The notes beneath the pieces were generated by a model, which worked only from the letters and a program-made list of their open reading frames with translations, had not been told where the DNA came from and searched no databases. A stretch of 64,000 bases of DNA from IMG/VR virus record IMGVR_UViG_3300042939_000736, positions 1 through 64,000 of that record. One strand, written 5' to 3'. Of the stretch, positions 1 to 8,719 are shown one piece after another; positions within the stretch are counted from its first letter, which is position 1; the number at the start of each line of letters is the position of its first letter. The translations under genes and the position numbers were made by a program. The DNA is from a virus.

Positions 1-614
1 CAGAACTTTTCATTGATTTTTTAGGGATTGATGTTTTAATAACTGACATTATAATGATCGGTTCATTGGTTAATTATAATTGGTCTAAATATTCAGATGT
101 TGATCTTCACATTGTTGTAAATTATGGCCAGTTCCCTGACAATACAAAAGAACTCTACGTAGAATTTTTTGATTTAAAAAAGGTAGTTTTTAATGATAGA
201 CACGATATAAAAATATTTGGTTATGATGTCGAATGTTTTGTACAAGATGAAGTAGAAACAACTTTTAGTAGTGGTATATATTCATTATACTATGATATGT
301 GGGTTAATGAACCAAAAAAAATAAGTACTAAAAATGTAGATTTAGATTTAGTAAAAGAAAAATCGGAACAATGGATGCGAGTAATTGATGGTGTTGTTGA
401 TAATTTAAAAGATGAAACACCTGATACTATAAAATCATTAGTAAAAAAATACAAACAAAAACTAAAAAAATTTAGGAATTGTGGGTTAGAAAAAGGTGGA
501 GAATTATCTGTAGAAAATTTAGTGTTTAAACTTTTAAGAAGAAATGGATATATTAGTAAACTTTACGATATACCAACCGAAGTTGTTGATAAAAAATTAT
601 CCATGAATCAATAA
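1..614 (+). CDS. Nucleotidyltransferase-like protein, 5'-truncated by the window edge
   Basis: The reading frame is open from the first bases of the window, so the gene starts outside it; the ATG at 54 is internal. The visible N-terminal part carries GSLVNYNWSKYSDVDLH, which fits the GS-x(n)-SDxDL signature of the MNT/polymerase-beta nucleotidyltransferase fold, in which the two Asp residues bind metal. A third acidic residue is expected about 40-60 residues later (VECFV region around base 230). The C-terminal half is Lys/Glu-rich and helical. Members of this fold transfer nucleotides to proteins, RNA or small molecules; the substrate cannot be read from sequence. It ends before a promoter-like box, so it probably closes an upstream transcription unit. 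Confidence 0.55.
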   Translation, partial: ELFIDFLGIDVLITDIIMIGSLVNYNWSKYSDVDLHIVVNYGQFPDNTKELYVEFFDLKKVVFNDRHDIKIFGYDVECFVQDEVETTFSSGIYSLYYDMWVNEPKKISTKNVDLDLVKEKSEQWMRVIDGVVDNLKDETPDTIKSLVKKYKQKLKKFRNCGLEKGGELSVENLVFKLLRRNGYISKLYDIPTEVVDKKLSMNQ

Positions 615-649
615 ATATTATTAAAACAAAACAATATCAAATATCGATA

Positions 650-657
650 TATTTATT
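650..657 (+). promoter_or_regulatory. TATTTAT(A/T) promoter-like box before the gene at 691
   Basis: TATTTATT followed by an A-rich stretch lies 33 bases before the ATG at 691, in the only intergenic gap between the first two genes. The same box recurs before many transcription units in this window. Its function is inferred from position and recurrence. Confidence 0.4.
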
Positions 658-690
658 TAATAAAAATAATTTAATCAAAAAAAGTATACT

Positions 691-2007
691 ATGGGAGGAC
701 TAAAACCTATTGGAAGCGAAAAATTAGGTGGTATGGATAAAATCCGCAGAATTATGGAAATTGCTAACTACAATCATCAACTACCTAATAATAATGTTGA
801 ATTGAAATCTACTGAATATAGACTAGGTTTAGCTGATGGTAATTCTTATGAAATTGTAAAAGAAAGACAAGGATATATCATTAAAAGAAATATTACTGAA
901 TCATATTCTGATTATATGGAACCTATGAAAAATAGAAGATATTATAGGTCATATTCTGAAGCTCTTAAGAAATTAAATTTGATGGCCAAGGAATTTAATG
1001 CTATTTATGAAAATGAAGAAGGTACGAACTTATTTAGTGAACAAAAAAAGTTCAAATTAAAAGTTCCAAAACCTAAGTCAGATGTTGCTCCTGAAGCAGC
1101 ACCAACATTACCTGAACCAGCGCCGGCAGAACCTGCTCCAGCAACACCCGCAACACCATCGGAACCGACAACTCCAAGTGCAGAAAGTCCTGAAGGTTCA
1201 ACAGATGCGTCAATGGGACCTGAATCAGGTGGCGAATTAGATGATTTATTAGGTTCCACAGGTGATGAAGAGCCAACAGGTGATGAAGAACCAACAGGTG
1301 ATGAAGAACCAACAGGTGATGAAAAAGAATCTGGTGTATCTTTCAAATTAATTCAAAAACTTACAGGTAAACTATCACAAAAGATAAGAAAATATCTCAA
1401 TAATGAAGAAATGGATTCTGATGATGTAAAATATGTTTTGAATTCAATTTTGTCCGCTTTAGATTTGTCTGTTTTAAATGATGAAGATGTTGAAGAAATA
1501 ATTGATAGATTAGAAGGTGACGATGAAGAAGAAGGTGATGAAGATATGGGTGATGAAGATATGGGTGATGAAGGTGACGAGTCAACTGAACCTCCTGTTG
1601 AAAGTCCTGAACCACCTACAGGCGAAGAAGGTGAAGTGACAGAATATGGATATAGAAACAGAAATAGGATTAAAGTAGGACCTTTGGGTGTAAGAACAGA
1701 AAATATGTTTTCAGAATCCAAAGTGGATAGAATAATTGGAAATTATTTCAATGTTAGCGAAGAAGAAGAAAAAGAGTTAAAAATAAAAAAATCAATAAAC
1801 GAAGAACTTATTAGAGAAAATGTTATGGTAAACGAAATGGAAATCAAAAGACTTTCATCAAGTATAGAACAACAAAGATCGGCTTTGAGGTTTTTGGAAA
1901 AAAACCCAAACGCAACTTTAATAGGGTCAACTAACAAGAAAAATTTACTTTTCAAAGTAGGGTTAAAAGAACATAAGATTTCGGTTCACGGTAAAAGAAT
2001 TTTATGA
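691..2007 (+). CDS. Acidic, Pro/Glu-rich protein of unknown function
   Basis: I do not recognise this 438-residue protein. Residues 1-115 look foldable. Residues 125-215 are a disordered Pro/Ala/Thr/Glu linker ending in tandem GDEEPT units (18-base DNA repeat near 1260-1323). Residues 270-310 are almost pure Asp/Glu/Gly. The C-terminal 60 residues look folded again, with a basic end. It starts a run of four overlapping genes; its stop overlaps the next start as ATGA. Acidic linkers and position next to head genes suggest a virion or scaffold-associated protein, but this is only inference. Confidence 0.75.
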   Translation: MGGLKPIGSEKLGGMDKIRRIMEIANYNHQLPNNNVELKSTEYRLGLADGNSYEIVKERQGYIIKRNITESYSDYMEPMKNRRYYRSYSEALKKLNLMAKEFNAIYENEEGTNLFSEQKKFKLKVPKPKSDVAPEAAPTLPEPAPAEPAPATPATPSEPTTPSAESPEGSTDASMGPESGGELDDLLGSTGDEEPTGDEEPTGDEEPTGDEKESGVSFKLIQKLTGKLSQKIRKYLNNEEMDSDDVKYVLNSILSALDLSVLNDEDVEEIIDRLEGDDEEEGDEDMGDEDMGDEGDESTEPPVESPEPPTGEEGEVTEYGYRNRNRIKVGPLGVRTENMFSESKVDRIIGNYFNVSEEEEKELKIKKSINEELIRENVMVNEMEIKRLSSSIEQQRSALRFLEKNPNATLIGSTNKKNLLFKVGLKEHKISVHGKRIL

Positions 2008-2411
2008 ATTATTTAATTTACATAAATGGAATGGGGCCAAACTACAAAGGTGACAACATTTATGAATTTATTTTTTCTGACACCATAGAAGTATGGGGTG
2101 AAAATTGGGAATCAAAACCTGCAAATGGTTATCCTTCTCCCCCTGATTTTGAATATGTTAAAAAAGTTGGTACTCTCACCAATGGAGAAATTATATTAGA
2201 ATTGGTTCAAGATTCTGATGTTTTTTCAATGATAGACACGATGGACGGAGTTATATCGTTAGGTTGGGAAAAAGAAACTGAAGAAATTGATTTTTCTTTA
2301 ATAAAAAGATTAGTTTTCAAATTTGGGGAAACTGAACAAGAAGTAAAAGATAAACTATATGAACGTGACATCGTTCTTGAATTTGATAAAAAAGTAGTCT
2401 ATGAGAACTAA
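2004..2411 (+). CDS. Hypothetical protein, 135 aa
   Basis: Unrecognised. It starts in an ATGA overlap with the preceding gene, which supports translational coupling and the chosen start. The sequence is acidic and rich in aromatic residues (GENWES, GYPSPPDFEY, SLGWEKE), with predicted mixed alpha/beta character and no membrane segment. Its end overlaps the next gene by 11 bases. Confidence 0.75.
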   Translation: MNYLIYINGMGPNYKGDNIYEFIFSDTIEVWGENWESKPANGYPSPPDFEYVKKVGTLTNGEIILELVQDSDVFSMIDTMDGVISLGWEKETEEIDFSLIKRLVFKFGETEQEVKDKLYERDIVLEFDKKVVYEN

Positions 2412-3444
2412 AAATCACATTTTAACGTTACTTGAAAGTGGGTTATCATTTAGTACTATCAGTACTATGAACGATAAACAAATCAAAGTTTTATCTGAAA
2501 AATTTTCCAAAAAAAATGAAACCAAAGAAGCTCAAGACATACAAACTAAAATTAGAAGATTTAGTGCTTCCGAAGTTTCCAACGCAAAAACTAAAGGTGA
2601 ATCATTACCTGGAGGTAGAGCATTCAAATTGAATGCCGATGGAAGTGTAGATGTTACATTAGAAGGTGAAATGACCGAAGACGAAACAATAAATGTTGTA
2701 AACGATCCGGATGCTTCTGCAGATGGTATGGGAATGTTTGAATCAGAAATATCTGAAAAGTTTGAATCCAAAGCTCAACAAGGTTTGTTTTGGTCTAAAT
2801 GTAATAACAGTAAAGGTAAAACAAAAGAAAAATGGTGTAAGATGGCTAAAGAATTTTCCGATAGTACATCAAAGAAACAATACAAAAATATGCCAGAAAA
2901 AAAACATCCTGAAAAAACAGTAAAAAGGACAAATGAAAATTTTGAAAAATATTTGGAAGATAAAATTGTTAATATGTTGGACGAATATGTAAACCCAACA
3001 ATTACTAAAGGTCAGATGTTAAAAACTATTTCTGAAAAATCAAATAAGGTCAATTCAATAATTTTGAAAAATCCTAAAAAAATGACTATGTTTTCAGATG
3101 AATCAGGAATTGAAATGAAAAGACCAATAGGAAAAATTTCTTCTTTGGGTGAAGACACAAAGGAAAAAGAAAGAACAAAGGAAAGGGAAAAGACTAAAAC
3201 TCCTACAAGAAGAAAGGGTAATCCATTTAAGGATCCTAATCCTGATGTTGAAGAAAAACCAAAAGCACATACAAAAGAAAAAGAAAGAACTAAGGAAAAA
3301 GATAGAACTAAGGAAAAAGATAGAAGAAAAGGTAACCCTTTGAAAGACCCCAATCCTGATGTTGAAGAAAAACCAAAAGCAAAAATGGAAAAACAACAAA
3401 GTGATTTCATAGAAAAAATAATGGACGTATTAAATTTTAACTAA
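2401..3444 (+). CDS. Lys/Glu-rich repeat protein of unknown function
   Basis: 347 residues. Residues 118-165 hold the motif SKAQQGLFWSKCNNSKGKTK followed by KWCKMAKEFS. Short Cys/Lys patches beginning SKAQQ are common in small phage proteins but have no assigned role that I know. The C-terminal third contains two copies of a unit built as RRKGNP(F/L)KDPNPDVEEKPKA, at 3211-3270 and 3322-3381, separated by a highly charged TKEKERTKEKDR-type segment. Its N-terminus contains LLE, a possible gp21-type (I/L)xE cleavage site. It is coupled to its neighbours by overlaps of 11 bases upstream and 1 base downstream. Confidence 0.75.
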   Translation: MRTKNHILTLLESGLSFSTISTMNDKQIKVLSEKFSKKNETKEAQDIQTKIRRFSASEVSNAKTKGESLPGGRAFKLNADGSVDVTLEGEMTEDETINVVNDPDASADGMGMFESEISEKFESKAQQGLFWSKCNNSKGKTKEKWCKMAKEFSDSTSKKQYKNMPEKKHPEKTVKRTNENFEKYLEDKIVNMLDEYVNPTITKGQMLKTISEKSNKVNSIILKNPKKMTMFSDESGIEMKRPIGKISSLGEDTKEKERTKEREKTKTPTRRKGNPFKDPNPDVEEKPKAHTKEKERTKEKDRTKEKDRRKGNPLKDPNPDVEEKPKAKMEKQQSDFIEKIMDVLNFN

Positions 3445-4790
3445 TGGGACATAAAGAACTTGAAAAATTAATTAGAAGGATTGTTAAAGAAGCACCTGTT
3501 GATTACGGAGATTATCCAGAAAGAATGGATCCAAGAATACAACAAAAGATAGAAGATCCCGAAAATATTTATGCTAAAAATAGGGCGTTTAGAGGTGGCG
3601 TTTCAGATGTTGAAAAACTAACGGGAACAAGATTTAAAGAAATTGTAGATTATGTCAAAAGATATTTTTCTACAGATAGAAATTTAACACAACCGGCAGT
3701 AATGCAGGCCATACAAATGGAACAAATGATGGCAGTAAGAGATGTCATGTCAATTGAACCTCGACATAGGGAAAAACTCAGAGATTTGGCAATGGAAATA
3801 TCCGCAAAAGAAGCGGGGTGGATGCCTTACAATTTAACGATGGAACAAGCTTTAAGAGATGGTATAATATCCAAAAGAAAATCTCAAACAGGTGGGACAC
3901 TTTACGAGTTTCAACTTATCAACATGATAACTTTTTTAGGTGAAAAACGAATAGACCCATCAATTTTTCAAATGAAAGCTAAAGAAAATGAAAAACTACC
4001 TATACCAGCAAATTTTTCTTTTGACATCGATGAATTAACGCCTGAAGAACAAAAACAATTAGAAATAGAAAAAAGAAACGTAATTAACGCTTACGTAATG
4101 GGTAAGGCTAAAAGAGGACAATACAGTTATCAAGCTTTTAAAGAAAGATTAGATGAAATTGATCCATCACTTTATCCACTCTATAATAAAATAATGGGGG
4201 CTAATGATCTAATGTATTTTACAAACCAACAGTTAATTGAAATGTTGGGGGGTAATGCCGCTGGTTCGGCAAAAAAAGGGCAACCTGAACCTGATGATGA
4301 CGATGATGATGATGAATCTGATAGTGGACCTGAAAAAGATACTTGGGAAGCAAATGGATTGATATTTCCAATTTTAATTCACGAATTGGACAAAGCCTTC
4401 AGTATGGTAACTGCCAGGTCACAATGGAAGGGTATGGACCCTGAAATGGCAAGACAAGTCATATCACAAACTGATACCATGGAAAACGAACCGATGAATT
4501 TTAGAGTTGGTGCTGAGTTGGCAAGAAAGATCAGAACTATGTTACCTGATGAATTAGTTTTAGATCCTGAAGGTCGTGAATATATGCCTTTCTTTGAAAA
4601 AAACTTATATGAAGTTCCGGCCGAAAGATTCTTAAAAGACATAATTGCAAACGTTATATCTGACAATAAACAAGATAATGACAGGGCTAGAAAAGAATTT
4701 AAAGAAATTTTTCAAAAGGCTAAAAGGGAGTATGATAGGTTCAAAGATGATGAAGATGATGATGAAGACGATGACGATTATGCTTACTAA
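3444..4790 (+). CDS. Hypothetical protein with acidic linkers, 448 aa
   Basis: Unrecognised. It starts within TAATG, one base overlapping the previous stop. The N-terminus HKELEKLIRRIVKE is a short amphipathic helix resembling segments at the ends of several other proteins here. The middle is mostly helical (residues 40-270), interrupted by a poly-Asp run (about residue 285), and the protein ends in another Asp-rich tail (DDEDDDEDDDDYAY). It is the last gene before a strong terminator and lies immediately upstream of the terminase, so a head or neck role is plausible but unproven. Confidence 0.75.
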   Translation: MGHKELEKLIRRIVKEAPVDYGDYPERMDPRIQQKIEDPENIYAKNRAFRGGVSDVEKLTGTRFKEIVDYVKRYFSTDRNLTQPAVMQAIQMEQMMAVRDVMSIEPRHREKLRDLAMEISAKEAGWMPYNLTMEQALRDGIISKRKSQTGGTLYEFQLINMITFLGEKRIDPSIFQMKAKENEKLPIPANFSFDIDELTPEEQKQLEIEKRNVINAYVMGKAKRGQYSYQAFKERLDEIDPSLYPLYNKIMGANDLMYFTNQQLIEMLGGNAAGSAKKGQPEPDDDDDDDESDSGPEKDTWEANGLIFPILIHELDKAFSMVTARSQWKGMDPEMARQVISQTDTMENEPMNFRVGAELARKIRTMLPDELVLDPEGREYMPFFEKNLYEVPAERFLKDIIANVISDNKQDNDRARKEFKEIFQKAKREYDRFKDDEDDDEDDDDYAY

Positions 4791-4796
4791 AGATAT

Positions 4797-4824
4797 AACC
4801 TACCAAATCGGTAGGTTTTTTTTT
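4797..4824 (+). terminator. Rho-independent terminator
   Basis: An 8-base stem (AACCTACC / GGTAGGTT) with loop AAATC is followed directly by a T run. It starts 7 bases after the stop of the gene ending at 4790 and isolates the terminase unit. Confidence 0.85.
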
Positions 4825-4842
4825 AAATAAAAATTTGTTAGC

Positions 4843-4854
4843 TATTTATAAATA
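4843..4854 (+). promoter_or_regulatory. Late-promoter-like box TATTTATAAATA before the terminase gene
   Basis: The sequence contains an exact TATAAATA (4847-4854), the T4 late promoter -10 consensus recognised by gp55-type sigma, overlapping TATTTATA (4843-4850). It lies only 8 bases before the ATG at 4863, between a terminator and the gene. The very short spacing would give a nearly leaderless mRNA if T4 geometry applies. Confidence 0.65.
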
Positions 4855-4862
4855 AAAACATT

Positions 4863-6635
4863 ATGAGTCTAACAAAAGAACAAGTCATGTTAGAATATGT
4901 TAGGTGTATGAAAGATACTGAATATGCACTCAAAACATATTTACAAACATACGATAATACTGTTTCTAAGTACGTACCCTTACAACTTTTTCCCGATCAA
5001 GTATCATTATTAAAAGACTATGAAGATTATGAAGAAAATATAGCCCTGAAATATAGACAGGCTGGGGTATCAACAGTTACTGCCGCTTGGGTGTCAAAAC
5101 GACTAGTTTTTGCAAAAAAAAATCAACCCGAAAAAATATTGATCATTGCGAACAAATTAGACACCTCAATGGAAATGGCAAACAAAATAAGGGCATTTGT
5201 TGATCAGTGGCCATCTTGGGTAGGGGCCGGATTTTCGGTAGACAAAAACTCTCAAAAACATTACAAACTTATTAATGGTAGTGAAGTAAAGGCTGTTGCG
5301 ACTTCTAAAGATGCTTTGAGGGGTTTTACACCAACAATACTTGTGTTTGATGAGGCGGCATTTATTGAAGCCGATAGTGACTTTTGGGCTGCTTGTATGG
5401 CTTCATTATCAACAGGTGGTAAAGTTATAGTAGTTTCGACCCCTAACGGATACGACCCAATTTATTATGATGTTTATAACCAAGCAGTTAAAGGAATCAA
5501 CAACTTTAAAATTTCTGAAATGTATTGGTGGAGAGATCCGAGATACGCCAAAGATTTATATCTTGTACCTACAGATGACTTAGTTCATTATCTATTGAAT
5601 AAAGATCAACAGGATGAATCTAAACATATATCCTTTGCCCATGTAGATCCTTATGAAAGAAACTACGATGAAATATCCAATTATTTCAAAGATGGGTACA
5701 AACCATGTTCAACTTGGTATGAACGTATGGTGAAAAAATTAAAGTATGACAAAAGAAAAATTAACCAAGAGTTAAATTGTGAATTTTTGGGATCAGGTGA
5801 CAACGTTTTTGACAATAAACAATTAGAAGATATAAAAAATAACACCTTATGTGATCCTTCAGGAAAAATGATGGGGAATTCACTTTGGGTTTGGAAAGAT
5901 CCTATTTTGGGACATAGATACATAATGGGTGTTGACGTATCAAGAGGTGATAGTGAAGACTTCAGTTCGATACAAATCATAGATTTTGATTCAAGGGAAC
6001 AGGTCTTTGAATACGTAGGAAAAATACCTCCCGATGCTTTGGCAGAAATAGCCTACAAATGGGGTATTATGTATAATGCATTTATTGTTGTCGATATAAC
6101 AGGAGGTATGGGAATAACAACTGTTAGAAAACTTCAAGAATTAGGGTATAAAAGTTTGTATGTTGATGGTGTAGACACAACAAGTATATGGTCAAACACA
6201 ACCAAAATGGCAGATAAAATTCCAGGAATTAATTTCAATAATAAACGAGTACAAATTATTGCGGCTTTCGAAGAAGCGGTAAGACATAAGTTTAAAATAA
6301 AAAGTGTTCGTCTATACAACGAAATGAACACTTTTGTTTATATAAATGGTCGACCTGATCATCAAAAGGGACAACATGACGACCTTATTATGGGAATATC
6401 TATGGCAATTTATGTCGGTGAATCTTCGTTCACAAAATTAGAAAAAGTCGCACAACAAGCTAAAGTTATGTTGGAATCTTGGACTGTAGCTTCAAATGAC
6501 GCAGTATCTAAGGAAGTATACTTCAATCCAGTATTACCAAATTTAAATGTTAAAAGAGATCACTTTGGTAGGGAAATAAATTCAGCAACAAGAGAAGACT
6601 ATGAAAAGTATGGTTGGTTATTTGGGGGTAGGTAA
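4863..6635 (+). CDS. terL: Large terminase subunit (gp17-like DNA-packaging ATPase/nuclease)
   Basis: The 590-residue protein has the two-domain layout of T4-type large terminases. In the ATPase, a Walker A-like YRQAGVST lies near residue 64 and Walker B ILVFDEAAF near residue 159, with a coupling-type STPNG around residue 196. The C-terminal RNase H-fold nuclease starts with GVDVSRGDSED near residue 355, and a later acidic site is GQHDDLIMG near residue 504. It pumps genomic DNA into the prohead and cuts concatemers at headful. It is followed by a 57-residue gene and then portal, the same functional neighbourhood as in T4-like phages. No separate small terminase subunit is recognisable in this window. 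Confidence 0.95.
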   Translation: MSLTKEQVMLEYVRCMKDTEYALKTYLQTYDNTVSKYVPLQLFPDQVSLLKDYEDYEENIALKYRQAGVSTVTAAWVSKRLVFAKKNQPEKILIIANKLDTSMEMANKIRAFVDQWPSWVGAGFSVDKNSQKHYKLINGSEVKAVATSKDALRGFTPTILVFDEAAFIEADSDFWAACMASLSTGGKVIVVSTPNGYDPIYYDVYNQAVKGINNFKISEMYWWRDPRYAKDLYLVPTDDLVHYLLNKDQQDESKHISFAHVDPYERNYDEISNYFKDGYKPCSTWYERMVKKLKYDKRKINQELNCEFLGSGDNVFDNKQLEDIKNNTLCDPSGKMMGNSLWVWKDPILGHRYIMGVDVSRGDSEDFSSIQIIDFDSREQVFEYVGKIPPDALAEIAYKWGIMYNAFIVVDITGGMGITTVRKLQELGYKSLYVDGVDTTSIWSNTTKMADKIPGINFNNKRVQIIAAFEEAVRHKFKIKSVRLYNEMNTFVYINGRPDHQKGQHDDLIMGISMAIYVGESSFTKLEKVAQQAKVMLESWTVASNDAVSKEVYFNPVLPNLNVKRDHFGREINSATREDYEKYGWLFGGR

Positions 6636-6643
6636 TATTTATA
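6636..6643 (+). promoter_or_regulatory. TATTTATA box before the small gene at 6647
   Basis: TATTTATA begins directly after the terminase stop codon and ends only 3 bases before the ATG at 6647. It matches the recurrent promoter-like box. The extreme closeness would force a leaderless transcript or means the box acts otherwise. Confidence 0.4.
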
Positions 6644-6646
6644 AAC

Positions 6647-6820
6647 ATGGGTAGTATAAGAAGAAAAAAAAGTGGTAAAATATTTGCCGGGTCAAACTTA
6701 GTTATAACCGGTGAAGGAATTTATAGTGTTAAAATTATAGAACCCACTTTTAGAAAAAAAAGTCAATACGACATTGATTCTAACACTACAACAACAACCA
6801 CCACAAAAAGTGGTGGATAG
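6647..6820 (+). CDS. Small protein with poly-Thr tail, 57 aa
   Basis: This short gene fills the gap between terminase and portal. ATG at 6647 opens 57 codons ending TAG at 6818-6820. The product starts MGSIRRKKSGKIFAG, has a short beta-rich middle (SNLVITGEGIYSVKIIEP), and ends with seven consecutive Thr followed by KSGG. A similar poly-Thr end is present on the protein encoded at 63043-63510. Codon use matches the neighbours. A small virion or portal-associated protein is possible; there is no recognised family. Confidence 0.6.
   Translation: MGSIRRKKSGKIFAGSNLVITGEGIYSVKIIEPTFRKKSQYDIDSNTTTTTTTKSGG
6798..6816 (+). other. Perfect 7-bp hairpin at the end of the small poly-Thr gene
   Basis: CCACCAC and GTGGTGG pair around an AAAAA loop, ending 4 bases before the gene's last base. 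There is no T run after it, so it is not a typical terminator; it could stabilise an mRNA end or limit read-through into portal. Confidence 0.4.
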
Positions 6821-6877
6821 TTATATTATAACTAACAATAAACTTTATATTAAAAAAATATAAGTTAAATTTTGAAT

Positions 6878-8698
6878 ATGGAACAAAAAGAAAAAAATTT
6901 AACAGTCTGGCAAAGATTGTCCAAAACGTTTGGACCTAATTCAACGTTAGGTATGGACGACCCTGTTTATAAGTTTGATAAAAAAGAAATATTAAAAACT
7001 ACAGATAAGTCACAATTTGAAAGAGATAAATTAGAAATACAACAAACTTTATTTCTTAATGACAATTGGAAAAAAATCGAAAACAATTTATATAGTCAAG
7101 CGGTTTATTATGAACCAAATAGAATTTCAGCTTTCTACGATTATGAATCTATGGAATATACTCCTGAAATATCAACAGCTTTGGACATATATGCCGAAGA
7201 ATCTACAACATCTAATCAAGACGGATATATTCTTCAAGTTTATTCAGAATCAAAAAGAATCAAAAGTATATTAGTCGATTTATTTAATAACAACTTAGAC
7301 ATAAATACAAACCTACAGATGTGGGTCAGAAACATGTGTAAGTATGGTGATAACTTTGTTTATTTAAAACTAGACCCTGAAAAGGGTGTTGTAAGTTGCA
7401 TGCAACTTCCAAACATTGAAATTGAAAGACTTGAACGTGGTATGGAAACAAGGTCAACAAACACCACACCATCTATGAAAGAAAAAAATCTAAGGTTTGT
7501 TTGGAAAAATAAAGACATGGAATTCAACACATGGGAAATAGCACATTTTAGATTATTGGGTGATGATAGAAAATTACCTTATGGTACTTCTATGTTAGAA
7601 AAGGCCAGGCGTATTTGGAAACAATTAGTTTTGGCTGAAGATGCGATGTTAATTTATAGAACATCAAGAGCACCTGAAAGACGTGTATTTAAAGTTTATG
7701 TTGGTAATATGGATGATAAGGATGTTGAAGCCTACGTACAAAGGGTTGCAAATAAATTCAAAAGAGATCAGATTGTTGATTCTAAAACAGGTAATGTAGA
7801 CTTAAGATTTAATCAGATGGCGGTTGATCAAGATTATTTTATTCCTGTTAGGGACGCTCAACAAACAATGCCTATTGAAACATTGGCAGGAGCCGCTAAC
7901 TTGTCTGAAATTGCCGATATTGAATACATCCAAAAAAAGTTACTTACTGCTTTGAGAATTCCAAAAGCTTATTTAGGGTTCGAAGAACCTGTTGGTGATG
8001 GTAAAAATCTTTCATTATTAGATATTAGATTTGCAAGAACAATTCATAAAATACAAAAAAGTGTTATCGCAGAATTAAATAAAATTGCTATAATACACTT
8101 ATTCCTGTTAGGGTTTGAAGATGAATTACAAAACTTTACATTAGGGTTGACTAATCCATCTAAACAAGCCGATCTTTTAATGGTTGAAGTTTGGAAAGAA
8201 AAAGTTTTATTATACAAAGACATGGTTACTGAAATTCCTAACTCATTACAACCGACATCAGCAACATGGGCTAAAAAACATATTTTTGGTTTTTCTGATG
8301 AAGAAATTAAACTTGAATTACAACAAATTAGATTAGAAAGAGCCGTTGCAGCAGAATTAGCAAATACTGCAACAATAATAACCCATACAGGATTCTTTGA
8401 TACGGTAGATAAACTTTATAAAACACAAACAGGATCCACCCAAACTGCAGGAGCCGCACCTGGAGCTGAAGGTGGGGCAGGAGCGCCACCACCTCCACCA
8501 GGAGGAGGAGCACCTCCTTCACCACCAGCAGGAGGTCCGTCTTCAGGACCACCAATTCCTGAATCATTTAAAAAAGATAATTTAAATTTATTACTTGAAA
8601 GTGACGATTTACTTGGGGATGAATTTTTAGATCTGTCTAAGGCATCAAATTCTTTGGGTGACATAGAACATGAATTAGATAAATTACTAAATAGTTAA
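6878..8698 (+). CDS. Portal protein (gp20-like)
   Basis: A 606-residue protein with T4 gp20-type portal features: conserved blocks YEPNRISAFYDYESMEYTPE, ALDIYAEES, KYGDNFVYLKLDPEKGV and a wing/stem region around GYILQVYSES. The dodecameric portal forms the DNA entry vertex and nucleates prohead assembly. I chose ATG at 6878; an in-frame TTG two codons upstream is less likely. The C-terminus (about residues 530-560) carries a Pro/Gly/Ala-rich flexible linker with runs of proline, followed by an acidic helix. T4 gp20 is about 524 residues, so this one is longer, mostly through that tail. Confidence 0.93.
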   Translation: MEQKEKNLTVWQRLSKTFGPNSTLGMDDPVYKFDKKEILKTTDKSQFERDKLEIQQTLFLNDNWKKIENNLYSQAVYYEPNRISAFYDYESMEYTPEISTALDIYAEESTTSNQDGYILQVYSESKRIKSILVDLFNNNLDINTNLQMWVRNMCKYGDNFVYLKLDPEKGVVSCMQLPNIEIERLERGMETRSTNTTPSMKEKNLRFVWKNKDMEFNTWEIAHFRLLGDDRKLPYGTSMLEKARRIWKQLVLAEDAMLIYRTSRAPERRVFKVYVGNMDDKDVEAYVQRVANKFKRDQIVDSKTGNVDLRFNQMAVDQDYFIPVRDAQQTMPIETLAGAANLSEIADIEYIQKKLLTALRIPKAYLGFEEPVGDGKNLSLLDIRFARTIHKIQKSVIAELNKIAIIHLFLLGFEDELQNFTLGLTNPSKQADLLMVEVWKEKVLLYKDMVTEIPNSLQPTSATWAKKHIFGFSDEEIKLELQQIRLERAVAAELANTATIITHTGFFDTVDKLYKTQTGSTQTAGAAPGAEGGAGAPPPPPGGGAPPSPPAGGPSSGPPIPESFKKDNLNLLLESDDLLGDEFLDLSKASNSLGDIEHELDKLLNS

Positions 8699-8710
8699 TA
8701 TTTATAAATA
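8699..8710 (+). promoter_or_regulatory. Late-promoter-like box TATTTATAAATA before the gene at 8720
   Basis: An identical 12-base box to the one before the terminase, including exact TATAAATA at 8703-8710, directly after the portal stop and 9 bases before the ATG at 8720. Two identical copies at equivalent positions support a real element. Confidence 0.65.
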
Positions 8711-8719
8711 AAAAAAATT

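Noticed and set aside
1005-1721. Minus-strand frames opposite the acidic linkers of the 691 gene
   Set aside because: Ser/Pro-rich antisense products of GAT/GAA/CCA repeats; no leader, no conservation signals.
6872-6877. TTG start for the portal gene
   Set aside because: An ATG two codons later (6878) is the natural start.
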